The translations under genes were made by a program, and so were the position numbers. From positions 102,110 to 166,109 of the forward strand of contig NW_025778909.1 in assembly GCF_021130785.1 (NCBI RefSeq): DNA of 64,000 nucleotides. The letters are read 5' to 3'. The stretch is from Homalodisca vitripennis. Lineage: Eukaryota > Arthropoda > Insecta > Hemiptera > Cicadellidae. Positions 9,416 to 19,895 of this stretch are shown here, one piece after another. The notes under the pieces are model-generated. The model made no database searches. It was not told the origin of the DNA and worked only from the letters and a program-made list of their open reading frames with translations. How positions within the stretch are numbered: position 1 is the first letter of the stretch; each line of letters begins with the position of its first letter.

Positions 9416-12400
9416 TACTTCGAGTAAAAAAACTACTTTGTTTTGACCTTATATTAACTTCTGTGTGAATTTAATATAAAACAAAACCTTCATAAACATA
9501 CATACAGCAAAGTATACATGCCATATTAAATCGAAAACTTATTTTAAAATTTTGCGTCTATTGAAGTAGATTTTCATAAATGATTTCTTTCTCACCCTTA
9601 GAGTATCTTTAATTTATTAAGATATGTTAGTTTTTAAGTTTATATATTTCTACCTAAATCTTTTAATTTTAAGCTTAATCTCTTTCCGGCTGTAGCTACT
9701 TTGAATGATTCTTGGACGTACTGGATAATGTGAAGATCAAAGTGACAATATAAAATATTCATTTATGTGAAAAGGCAGTGTATAAAAGTTACAATTGATA
9801 ATGGTTCCCAGGATATATGTAATAGGAATGATCAGATCTCACATCTCTTATAACACTATATATATATACATGCAGGAATAGGTTATAAATGTTGAGGACA
9901 TTTATTTGCTGCAAATAACATGTCTGCAGCAAACACTAAAGAACCTGTCTTGTTGGGCATTCAACATTACCCACTACTAGAACATCATTTGCTGATAGAA
10001 TTGTATTTTACATTTATGAGCCGGGAGTTATGAATACTAAATCACTATTAGAATTCATCAAAATCAATAAAAAACTATGTTGGCTGAGCGTATTTTAAGA
10101 ATCTTCCTTTGGTTGGTTTTGTTTATCTTTATCTTGTCAGTACGATAATGGCCGAACTGTTTACGTATACGTTTGAATGTTTCAGGAAAAGCGTACTCTT
10201 GCAAATGGAACCCGTTAATAAGTCACATCTCATGGCTGTAGCTAGAACGTAACATTCTAAACATAAAAATTTTTATTTAATTTAATAGTGATATATTTAT
10301 TATGATTTCACTATATATTTTATCATTAATTTAAATAATATAATCTATGTATGTTACAATATTCCTTCCTCTTAAAATTATAGTACTTCCACATATGTTT
10401 ATATATTTTATCATACACATCGTAGAGTAATTAAAAAAAATTAGAAACCAAATTCTTTTAAAAGCAGTGTTAAACTAATGTCTTTTTAGAAACAAAATTT
10501 AGTTTTAAAGAATTGATAATTTATATTAAATACACTGTGAGAAATATGTAGCTAAAAGTATTCTTCAAATATTAATTTAACACCTACGTTGGTCAACATT
10601 TCTCTTACTGGCAATAAATCCTATGAAAATAAATGTTATGTATAGCCTAACTGAATAATTTATTATACATACATACATATTACATATTATACATAGAGTG
10701 ATATCTTAGTATTTTACTGAGAAACTCAAGATTTTCAGAAGAATGAAACACAGCAATTTGAGATTAGGAAAGTATGAATAGATTGCTTTTTATGAAAGAT
10801 TTTGGTATTGAGTACGTTAATTATAATTATTAACGTATATAATATACCTTACATTATTACATATATTACCGTGCTAACAAATAAGTTACATTTGGCTCAC
10901 CACTAAGTTACGAAATCTATCAGATATGAAAATTAAATGAGGTTGAAATAAGCAAACGAAATGATTGAACCCATTTTATGTTATACAATCAATGAATCCG
11001 ACTGCTCATGAACAAAGACAAACAATTAAATAATAGTAAGCAGTAAAAGGAAATAACACTGTAAATAGGTAGGCACTCGAACAGTAGATCCTTTGAATTG
11101 TCAAATGACTAATACATACCTCAGAGCAAAATCTCTTAAAAATTATAGAAGTATACTTAAACCGTGTATTTATATTCAGTATAATCTTTATGATCTTTAA
11201 TTATAAGCCAATGCCTTTGCCTTACAAATCTAAATTATATATAAAAGCTCACGTGATACTACAACATTTAATTACAGGTTAAAATACTGAAAATTAAAAA
11301 CAAACTATGGGATATGTTACTCCTAATTTCTACAAACACCGTTAAAACCTAATATTATGTTCATTGCTTTTATGCAGTACAGTATATGAATAAGAGTATG
11401 GCTATCAATCGAGGATTGGAAACAATCCATTTATGTCCGTCTGTCCGAATAATATCTCGTAAACTAAATTACCTATACATATATTTCAAATTTCCATGAA
11501 ACTTAAGTTATGTGCAGACCAAATCAATATAGTTTATATTACGTGTTTTGTATAATTTAGCTGGGCATTAGAGAAAATATTTACATTACTCTTATGGGTA
11601 AGCATAGCGACAACGAAAAACAGCATAATACATTAATTTGTAAACCAATTTAGTAGAATCACATGAGATTTTAACATGTGTATTTGTATAAACTTTCATT
11701 CGTAGAGAATACAATTATAATAGAGTGAAAATAGTTAGTAACAAGATTTGATATCAGCGAATCCTTGCGTTGTTCTTCCTTCCCTAACTTACCAAAACTA
11801 TTATGATCTACATACTCCAACATAATAAACAAAAGTGGGCATGTATCGTGGGATGAGATATCAAGAAAGAGTTACATTTTTGAAGATACCTAACTTCTTG
11901 AAGATACATAGGCAGACACGAGTAGTGGATAATATTCACTAACTAATATTAATGCATTTTAAACAGCCTGGTAATTATAATGTTTTATTCTAGGTTTTTC
12001 TTTAAATTACAAGTATTTTAATTAATTTAATCATATATAATTTATCACAATTACTTTGAGCCTATAGTATCCATTTCCTTGTATGTAGACAGAGTGACAG
12101 AGCAAGAGGGTCACTCTTTACACACCCTTATAGAAAGCAGTAATTAAAACAAGTACGGACGTCACCAGTCTCCGTCTTTCGTAAGATGAGCAGCTATCAT
12201 ATATTTGCTATAAGTATTGCCTTAACCCACCGCATTGGGCGGGCTTTGTGGGTCCTCTCGTAATAACAGTATTTTAGACCCACCTTCATCACTTAGTTTT
12301 ACATGTCAAATTGCTTTCTTACACCTATAATCTGTGAACTGTGCAATTGTTTCAACAAGACGAATTGTAAAAACTTCGCTTGACTACCACGGCTGGCTGA

Positions 12401-12620
12401 ACCAAAGACTTCTACGCGTTGCCTATTGCCATGTTTGCTAGAGAAAACCAAACATAAATGAAAAGCTTAGCTTTTGTATTAAATGTATTGCATCTTTCTC
12501 AGAAACCAAGATCGTCCATTCGCTCAAGAAAGGAATTCCCTCAATAAAAGCCTAGATCTTTACATGTGTAATACTGTCTGTGTTCCCATCTCAGTGAGGG
12601 TTTGAAAAACTAATCGGAAT
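9416..12620. other. Gene-free AT-rich stretch
   Basis: I see no coding region. Near 11438-11515 a segment with GTCCGTCTGTCCG followed by ATATCTCGTAAACT resembles the 'CTGTCTG ... CGATATCTCGAAAACG' motif of insect non-autonomous repeats, also seen near 19639 and 34478. A CCCACCGCATTGGGCGGG patch lies near 12225. Confidence 0.4.
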
Positions 12621-12851
12621 CTATCTAATATATATACAGCCGCATGTGTAACTCACTCACGTATACAAATTCTAAGGTACTTCTAGAAGTGCTGGAAACA
12701 CGAAATTTGGCACGTAGTTGGCTTTTGCCGTGAAACCACCGGGAAAAGTCTGAAAACCGGAATTTGTTTGTTTTAAACCCCTCAAAATAAGTCGAAAACA
12801 CGTTAAAATTGACCAATAGTTAGGGACAGAGATGGTAGTAAGGGATGGAGC

Positions 12852-13665
12852 ACGGAGCTCTGTACGGTACTCAACAGAGCAAAATAGGCAGACTATGAAA
12901 AGTAAAAGTTTTATATTATTTCACCTGTCTTTGATTCTTTTCATTTCTTGGTGGTTATTCTATCCTACGTTGATAATTATCGCGATTGGTCTTTTATTCT
13001 ACCTTGAACGGTTTAGTCGCAGTCAGCAAAATCTGTCAGCAACAGCAGATTGGCAGATAGGGACATAGTGAACATCGCCTTTGGTTTAAATTGTCTGACA
13101 TTTTTACTGGTTTCAGATTCAATCTCTTCTTAGTTGACAGTTAATCTCCTGGTCTCCTATTCATATACGATTTTTCCTTTCCTTTCCGATTTCTTTTCTC
13201 ACTTTTTACAAACACTACAGATCCTCTTCATTTTTGTCTTACTAGTTTAAGTTTATTTTAGAGTAGCGAGCTCTGTACGGTACGTAACAAGGCAAGATAG
13301 GCAGGCTCTGGTTAGGAAAACCTTTATATTATTTCATATGTTTTGATTCGTTTATTTATTGGTGGTTATTCTATACAAAGTTGATAGTAATCACGAGTAG
13401 TTTTATCCTACCTTGAACGGTTCAGTTGCAAAAGGTGGGTGACAGCAACATTAGTAGATAGGGAAAGAGTGAACATCGTCTTTTGTTTAAATTTTCTCAC
13501 TTTCTTATTGGTTTCAGATTGAATCTCTTTTCACTTGACAGTTAACCTCTTGGTTTACCTATTCATATGCGATATTTGCTCTCCTTTCCGTTTTCTTTTC
13601 TGGCGTTTTACAAACACTACAGTTCCTCTTATCTTATATCTTATTATTACAGTTTATTTAACATA
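12852..13665 (+). repeat. 413-bp tandem direct duplication upstream of the Helitron-like gene
   Basis: GAGCTCTGTACGGTAC occurs at 12855 and again 413 bases later at 13268. The two following segments stay alignable to their ends: TTGGTGGTTATTCTAT, TACCTTGAACGGTT, GTGAACATCG, GGTTTCAGATT, TTTTACAAACACTACAG. Copies run about 12852-13262 and 13265-13665. The second ends just before the start codon at 13669, so the unit probably holds the promoter or leader of the element, in two copies. The copies have diverged by substitutions and small indels. Confidence 0.75.
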
Positions 13666-13668
13666 ACA

Positions 13669-15811
13669 ATGTCTTTCTTTTGTGTTGTGAACGGATCCTT
13701 CCATCAGGGAAGTTATTTCCTACGAGCAAAAACGCTCGGTGCACTGCGAATTCTTCTAGTGCCCTTGTATGGAAGGCTCTTGGTTTTGAGTTCCAGGGCC
13801 AAACCGTAGCCGTTGAAGAAAATGTATTTGTGCACGATGCCTTAAATCCTGTGACAGAGGAGGATGTAAGCGAAAGTTTTATCTCTCTTTCCAATGTTTT
13901 AGAATCTATGATAGCCGTGGAATTTCAAAATATTGGAATTTTGTTTACTGGACAAACAGTGACAGTTGCTTTTTGCCGCTCTCAGGAACAACTGTACCTA
14001 TTTGATCTACATCCAGTAAAAGAAAATCGAACACATGATTTGGCAAATGATATCAACAACCTGGCACGGCTCTTTCAGTGTGATACTTTTCCTGCTTTGG
14101 CCTCGTTGTTGTTGTCCAACGCTGCTCTTGATAGATCTGTAAGACAGTACTCTATTACTAGGCTCACGTTTAGATCATCAACATTCAGTGAAAATATACA
14201 AAACCTCACAATGCACGAAACCGCTAACAATTCCGCAATCAAACCTAAAGATTTTGGAAGACCCAAGAAAATAAAACCTGGACGCCCGCAAATACTGAAA
14301 ACTACTAGAGATGAGTATCTGAGAGAGGCGTAAAAGCGATACTCTCAGCAAAATTCTGAAACCAATCGTGACGCTGTTCGTCGTTATACCGAAAAACATC
14401 CCGAGGTTAACAGAGCTGCAGTTCGTCACTACGAAGATCGACATCCCGGCGCAGGTAAGGATAGGGTTCAGGTATTTCGTCTGATGAAACCAAAGATCAG
14501 AGAATTTCGACATTTACCTAACTCACTTGCTCGTAATATTGTTGCACAAGGGCTTATGGCACACTGGAGCAGTAAGTTGATATGTGACATAGGTGTGTAC
14601 AACGTAACACGTTTGGCCTCTCTCAGTCCACCATTTTATTCAGATGGACATTTCCTCAACAGAGCGCGCGCCTACAACGACCTATTTTCTTTTTGCGCCC
14701 TCGAAATTTCTGGTGGTTATCGGCACCCTAGTGGACTTTCTTTCTTCAAGATCGAAGGAAGAATGTACCATCAGGTGTACAGTTTGGACGCTCCCGGCCA
14801 ATAGTTTGCTACTAAGGTGTGAAACGTCCAATTTGTTAACCGGTGCCGCCTATACATTGACGTAGGCGAAGAGCGCAGGAACATTGCCATGGGTTGATCA
14901 CTTGATATTGGAACTATTGACACCATTGCCAATTACTTGGATTCGATCCTTTCATCGGTGTTTTCCGGCGATTAGGTAATGAGCCATCGGTAAACGCTCA
15001 TTTGGAATTCCAGGTCGAGCTACTCATGGTAATGTTCTTGGCGACAGGAATAGGGGTGTTGAGGTGCACGCTGCGCTCAGCACTGACGAAGCATTGACTG
15101 AACCACGACGACTCGCCGTCTGGAAAGTGAAAGCTGGAAGGCCGTCAATGATTGATTTGTTCAGTCCTCTGATGGAGGGAGCCCTTCCAGTACCCACTGC
15201 TCTATCCACATGGCACTTTGGGTTGGCAAATTGGCCTTCTTGATAGCAACGGGAAAAAAGCTTTCGCAGTACAACCACACGCGTTTTCTCTTGTTGTCCA
15301 GTCCTCGCTTTTCATATCTCGGCCGTCTCTCGCAGGCCTGGCAGGTCGAGATGTTTGCGAGGTATGAAGAAGAGCGACTGCGGTTAATTAAATTCTCACA
15401 GTCAAGGTCGTCAGTCCAAAATGCCATGCGAATAGGCCAACTAAACGAGTTTCTTGATGCTCAACAAAATGCTTCGGCAGGAATACAGGTTAGGGAAGAC
15501 ATCACACGTACAAGGCGAGGGTGGCGCAAAGCCTGGCAAAATTTACCTCCCACGTTCGTTTACCGGTGGGCTCTGATACATGAAGATTCATTACGAGAAT
15601 GCAATGGCTCTCGTAACACGTCTGGGCTCACCGATGTATTTTCTCATATTCACTTACATACAGCGTGATGACTGGTCACAAGAGCCAAGGCCAGTTGTAC
15701 CTCCTGTTAAGTAGAGTTCGCCGCCCAGAACACATCGTTGTCCTTGTCCGTCCTAATAGAGTATGCGATGAACTTCATCGAAAATTTCCACTTTTAATAA
15801 CAAATATCTAG
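13669..15811 (+). pseudogene. Helitron-like replicase relic: protease-like domain, Rep N-terminus, final helicase motif
   Basis: Start ATG at 13669 gives MSFFCVVNGSFHQG. A frameshift before 13735 moves to the frame with ARCTANSSSALVWKAL and, later, LYLFDLHPVK; FHQG, Cys-x-Ala-Asn-Ser and FD.H are marks of a cysteine-protease-like domain found in Helitron/Helentron proteins. One TAA (14331-14333) interrupts a frame that otherwise runs to 14804 through RPKKIKPGRPQ, HPEVNRAAV and AYNDLFSFCALEISGGYRHP (Helitron-like N-terminal domain). Further frameshifts separate WKVKAGRPSMIDLFSPLME (15.12-15.18 kb), FSYLGRLSQAWQVEMFARYE (15.3 kb), RIGQLNEFLDAQ and ALVTRLGSP. Near 15680 the text jumps to GQLYLLLSRVRRPEHIVVLV, which belongs to the end of the helicase, so the HUH site and helicase motifs I-V are gone. 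Confidence 0.65.
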
Positions 15812-16256
15812 GTGTTATCAGCCTTTTTTATTACCAATTTGTTAAAAAATCTCTTTCTGAGCATAAAATAAACCTTCCTAGCAACGTTCTAAGGGGTTGA
15901 TTTATTTGTCTCCGTCTATTGTCAACGGTGGTAAAGTTTGACGTTTTGGGCTTTAGTATTTGAACAAATTTATCTCTTCTCACACGTCATATTGTACAAG
16001 TGTTTGCACATTTAACAGAAGGAAAGCACGTTTTACTTTATTTAGAGTAAATCATTTCTTAATTCCGTGTTTCACAATTTGCATTAAGCAATGACAATTG
16101 AGTATCGCCTATACCCTTCAAAAGGCTCCAATTTCCAGTAAGAATTTATTTAACACTAACGATAAACAAATCCCAGGGCCAACCATTCAAATTAGTTGGA
16201 ATTGATTTACGAAAAGAATTTTATACGCATGGGTAACTTTACGTTGCCCTATCACG

Positions 16257-16273
16257 GGTCGGGGCTCCCGACC
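16257..16273. other. Perfect 7-bp GC-rich stem-loop
   Basis: GGTCGGG, loop GCT, CCCGACC, in an AT-rich context. It is followed 15-18 bases later by TTAG. A stem-loop a short way before CTRR-like bases is the usual Helitron 3' end, so this could close the Helitron-like element upstream, though about 450 bp separate it from the last coding trace. Confidence 0.35.
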
Positions 16274-16789
16274 ATCAGTATATTTTGTTAGTCTACCTGA
16301 AAATAATTATCGTCAAATGTTGTTTTCAGAGAAGCTCTACAATAATCGCTTTAGTTATCTATCCCAAAACAACGGGTTGCACTCCGGGACTGCCGACAGA
16401 AGTGAAAACTTTGTATTAATTACATTTAAATATTTTCGTCATTAACAACTTTAACATCCACAGAAAGACAATATTTGCAGGTTACGGATAATGACTGCGA
16501 TGTTAGTGTCGGTGTCTGTGAATTGACCTGGGAATCATTTTGCTGACCGGGTCTTTCCTGGATAGGCTTAATTGCAGCTAACCGACATCCACGCGGGCGG
16601 AGCTGCGGGCGACCGCTATTTATAATAATATAATCGTATTCTTTTAGCGATATCGGTAATCATTTTTCGTGTTTTGTTTATCTTAATCTTATGTCTATCC
16701 CGGCTGTGAGCGTACTCGTAATTGTCCTTGCAATTTGCAAAAGGTTACGACCTGCTTTCCATTAATTTTGAGCTTAGAAGGCATGGAAC

Positions 16790-16834
16790 TATATAAGGCC
16801 GGGAATTAAACTCTTTCATCAAGTGAGCTTCAGT
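16790..16834 (+). promoter_or_regulatory. Possible TATA promoter
   Basis: TATATAA starts at 16790 and TCAAGT, with its A at 16821 (31 bases downstream), fits an arthropod TATA plus initiator spacing. A second initiator-like TCAGTT is at 16830. No recognisable gene follows, so this may belong to a retroelement LTR or be chance. Confidence 0.2.
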
Positions 16835-17059
16835 TGTGTGACTACTCTTATAGATGAAATAAATTACAACCGAAACTTCCATGTAATCTCCAACTATAGG
16901 GGGTATTTGGGAAAGACTGCTTCTGATACTTTTTCTGAATCTTCACAATTCATCTTGTTTTTTCTTCATCTTTTTTCTTTTATTTTCCTGTTCCCTCCTC
17001 TTTCTTCGCTTCTGAATATTTATGCATATTTACTGGAATTGCTATCTAAAAAGGCTTAT

Positions 17060-17262
17060 GAAATTGTAGATAGTAGATAGGCTAGGGCACCTGCCTAAAC
17101 AAAACTCACTGTCGTAATTGATATTGGCAGTAGGCTAGGGAACCTGCCAAAACAAAACTCCCCGTCATGTTTGACTAGGTAGTAGGCAAGGGGATCTGCC
17201 AACCCATTCTGATTCGTAAGGCAGTAGGCTAGAGGGTCTGCCAAAACAAAACTCCTCGTCGA
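17060..17262 (+). repeat. Four degenerate tandem units, about 40-60 bp
   Basis: The block GTAGGCTAGGGAACCTGCC followed by AAAACAAAACTCCCCGTC recurs four times (starts near 17064, 17129, 17188 and 17221), with variants GATAGGCTAGGGCACCTGCC, GTAGGCAAGGGGATCTGCC and GTAGGCTAGAGGGTCTGCC. The third unit is shortened. Spacing is irregular, which points to a decayed minisatellite. Confidence 0.65.
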
Positions 17263-18860
17263 TGTAAATAAGTTTCCTGTAAATATATGGTCTCCATGTC
17301 TCCCCGTGGCGGGACTGGATATGTCATGCTTACATTTAAGGCATTGACAAACTAACGAGCAAACAACAGTTTCAACAACAATAAGTTATTACAAAAATGA
17401 TATGTAATATAATAACATAGTACCATAGTTCTAATTATTTATGCTGAATCGCGGTAGGAAGTAGGCTCTTGTTAACTAGACGCGGTGCGTGGACATTGTT
17501 TGTTCAGTTAGACCGGTCAATCAGCTGATCGAGCTACGGTGATACGTTCCGACCCGGCTCGCTGGAGAGAGGGAGGGAGTCAGTCGAGTCTTGGAGTTTC
17601 CATGAGAAGGTGTACCGGTCCAGTTAAGAAGCTGAAGTTCTTTCTCTAACCCTATAGTTTGGGATTTAGAGTAATTATTTTATCGCGTGTAAATTCAATT
17701 TCAAGTATTTAATTTCTTTAGTGCGTTTTAGTTTCCGATCTGCCTCCGTAATCTTCAAAATAGTAAGTCCCGTACTAGCGTATAGTTAATATCTTTTATT
17801 TTTATAATACTGTAATTAAAATTTCTAAAGTTTCCCATATTTCAGAGTCTGAAAATTTAATTCAATTTTTTGAAGTTTTGTGAATTAAATTTTGGTGATA
17901 AAGTAAATATCAAGTTTTGTGTTATATTAATTTTGAGAAGAGAATTTTTTATTTTGTTTTGTTAATTTAAACCATTTTTGGAGAAGTATACATTTTTACT
18001 TTAATTTTAATTTTAATTCCTTTTTATCAGACTCTTAATTAGATTTGTTCGATTGAGTGACATTTTGAAGAAAATCGAATCACAAGTTTGTAAACTTTGT
18101 TAACTTTTTGGTGAACTTAAATTTCGGAATAAATCAAGTATTTCCGAAAAGTTGTTCTAATTTATAATTTATTAGCTCCATACAAATTCAATATATGTAC
18201 TATAATAACGGTACAACATTTATATTACAAATAGTAATAAGTAATAACAAACCAGTTATTACCAATATAATAAATGGTTTGTTATTACCAAACTATTTGT
18301 CACAAGTATATACACAACTGAATATACAAATTTGTACACGATATAAGTGAACATCATTAATCAACGATACCTGTAATTCTGTTAATAGTATATGGTCTCC
18401 GTGTTTGCCGGCCTCCCCGTGGCGAGACTGGATACGTTAAGCTTGCATTTCAAGCATTGACAAACTAACGGGCAAAAACAGTTTTATCGACTATAAGTTG
18501 CTAGAAAATAATTTGACACAAGTGTATGTACCGCTAAATCTTTATGCGAGAACAATATTAGTTAATGTGCTAATAATATATGGTCTCAATGAGACTGAAT
18601 AAACCACGCAAAAATTGAAACCATCGGAGAACTAACACGCAATCAAAGGTATAATAACATTTAATACCAATCAATACACAATTACGGACCAGTAAATATT
18701 TCTAATTGCAAACGAAATTGTTCCACTAAGAGGTATCAACTTTAATCACAGAATTTTCTAAATATTTTGAAGTATTATCCGGACTCTCTGTATTGAGACC
18801 AGCTATACACTATTGTAAGAAGCATTGGACAACCACGGTGCAAAAACAAAAGTTTTGCCT
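17263..18860. repeat. Dispersed 'TATATGGTCTCC ... GGGACTGGATA' repeat units
   Basis: A roughly 95-bp segment at 17285-17375 (TATATGGTCTCCATG, CTCCCCGTGGCGGGACTGG, GGCATTGACAAACTAACG) recurs at 18391-18485 with moderate divergence. Weaker relatives start near 18577 and 18790 (AAGCATTGGACAACCACGG). The last three are spaced roughly 200 bp. Between them, 17461-17640 is GC-richer and contains a TCAGTCG initiator-like site at 17580 without a TATA box; no gene could be attached to it. Confidence 0.5.
18227..18300. repeat. 74-bp fold-back (nested inverted repeat)
   Basis: The outer arms ACAAATAGT (18227-18235) and ACTATTTGT (18292-18300) enclose perfect 14-bp inner arms GTAATAACAAACCA (18241-18254) and their complement (18275-18288), with a 20-base AT-rich loop. 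Confidence 0.75.
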
Positions 18861-19628
18861 CAAATTGCTGTTGATCTGATTCTTTATTCCAACGGCCTAT
18901 ATATTTCTCGATATGTATACCTATATGTAACTCCCCATATTTTTAACTTGAGACATGATAAACCATCTATTATTTCCAGCTTTCTCAGCATTGCCTTACT
19001 TATAATTTACTTATTATATTATTTTATATTTGCCTGCTTATCTGTGAAGATAACAGATAGAGGATACTAAATAAAGACGTGTTTTTCACCAACGCTCAAA
19101 TAGAATAATTTTAATCACAAATTCCTAATAGGCTGCCAACCTCGTGTGACATTAAATACATCATCCGCTAACCAACGTACGAATAAGTTTTATCACCTAC
19201 AGTTATTAAGGATGAACCTTATTACAACCACGAACATGGTATTCAATAATTAGATATATGTGTATCTCTAGGAAAGTTTCAGTAACGTGTGTATACGATG
19301 TCGAACTATATATGCTCATACTTACGTAGTTTTTGAATCTGCAATAGCCTTACAAGACAATTTCTCTTATATTAATTAACCTATAGCAAACATATGTTTC
19401 TATACACGTTAATGAATCTGCGATATATTTTTTGCCTCAATTTAGAACACAGTAATAAACATCTGGCCAAGTTAACCCCTGCTGTGCAAATGACACTTTA
19501 TCTTACTTTTTTGCTTTACAATTCTTTGGTAAGTTTTTCTCAACTTTATTTTCTTTTTCATAAAACTACAACAAAGACAGCAAAATCTTCTCCCTTTATT
19601 ACCTTAATCGGTGTTAACCCTTGAAACT
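18861..19628. other. Gene-free stretch
   Basis: Two frames of 76-81 codons occur (18825-19070, 19394-19624), but they are rich in Tyr, Leu and Phe, lack motifs and look like AT-rich chance frames. Confidence 0.4.
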
Positions 19629-19895
19629 AAGTGCCAGCACGATATCTCGAGAACTGATTGACCTGTGGAAATGACATTTTTACACGTTACTTATTCCCAA
19701 GATAACCAGACATAATCGTACCAAAAATAATTAAGTTATTATTTCTTTTATAAGCTCGCCCAGATTCCTCATCGAATGCTCGGACTTAACATGTTCCCAA
19801 AATACCCTTATCCTCGAATTTGCCAACATCCCACTTAGGGGCCTGGGGGCGTAGCCCCCAGCGAGCCGAAGGCGAGTTGCAATCAATATTACTAG
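19629..19895 (+). mobile_element. Helitron-like non-autonomous 3' end
   Basis: It contains CGATATCTCGAGAACTGATTG, common in insect non-autonomous repeats. It then ends in a perfect 8-bp stem CTGGGGGC-GTA-GCCCCCAG (19843-19861), a second small stem GCC-GAA-GGC (19865-19873) and ATTACTAG. CTAG at 19892-19895 fits the Helitron 3' consensus CTRR, although the stem-to-end distance is larger than the usual 10-12 bases. The 5' end was not found. The GC-rich stem stands out in a very AT-rich neighbourhood. Confidence 0.4.

Larger units (their letters stand above)
12621..15830 (+). mobile_element. Helitron/Helentron-like element, decayed and internally deleted
   Basis: The extent is approximate. The left side (about 12621-12850) starts with CTATCTAATATATATACAGC, a TATATA-rich leader of the kind found at Helentron 5' ends. 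A 413-bp duplicated leader follows, then a protein pseudogene (13669-15811) with a protease-like domain, HPEVNRAAV repeats, the Helitron-like N-terminal domain and a final helicase motif. The right end was not fixed; hairpins near 15.8-16.3 kb are candidates. The Rep catalytic region and nearly all of the helicase are missing, so it could move only in trans. Confidence 0.6.
15831..17070. other. Gene-free stretch with a strong hairpin
   Basis: No coding frame was recognised. It contains the GGTCGGG-GCT-CCCGACC hairpin (16257-16273), a GC-richer patch near 16590-16615 and a TATATAA box at 16790-16796 with a TCAAGTG initiator-like site about 30 bases downstream. An 85-residue frame starting just after the TATA box (16823-17080) looks hydrophobic and random. 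Confidence 0.4.

Noticed and set aside
12832..13068. 78-residue hydrophobic frame like a small membrane protein
   Set aside because: It lies in the first copy of the 413-bp duplicated leader and is broken in the second copy, so coding is unlikely.
15024..15427. Minus-strand frames of 84-88 residues
   Set aside because: They are antisense to Helitron-like Rep segments recognisable on the plus strand.
17060..17262. CRISPR-like spaced repeats
   Set aside because: Units are degenerate with irregular spacing, the host is eukaryotic and no cas gene is present; a minisatellite is simpler.
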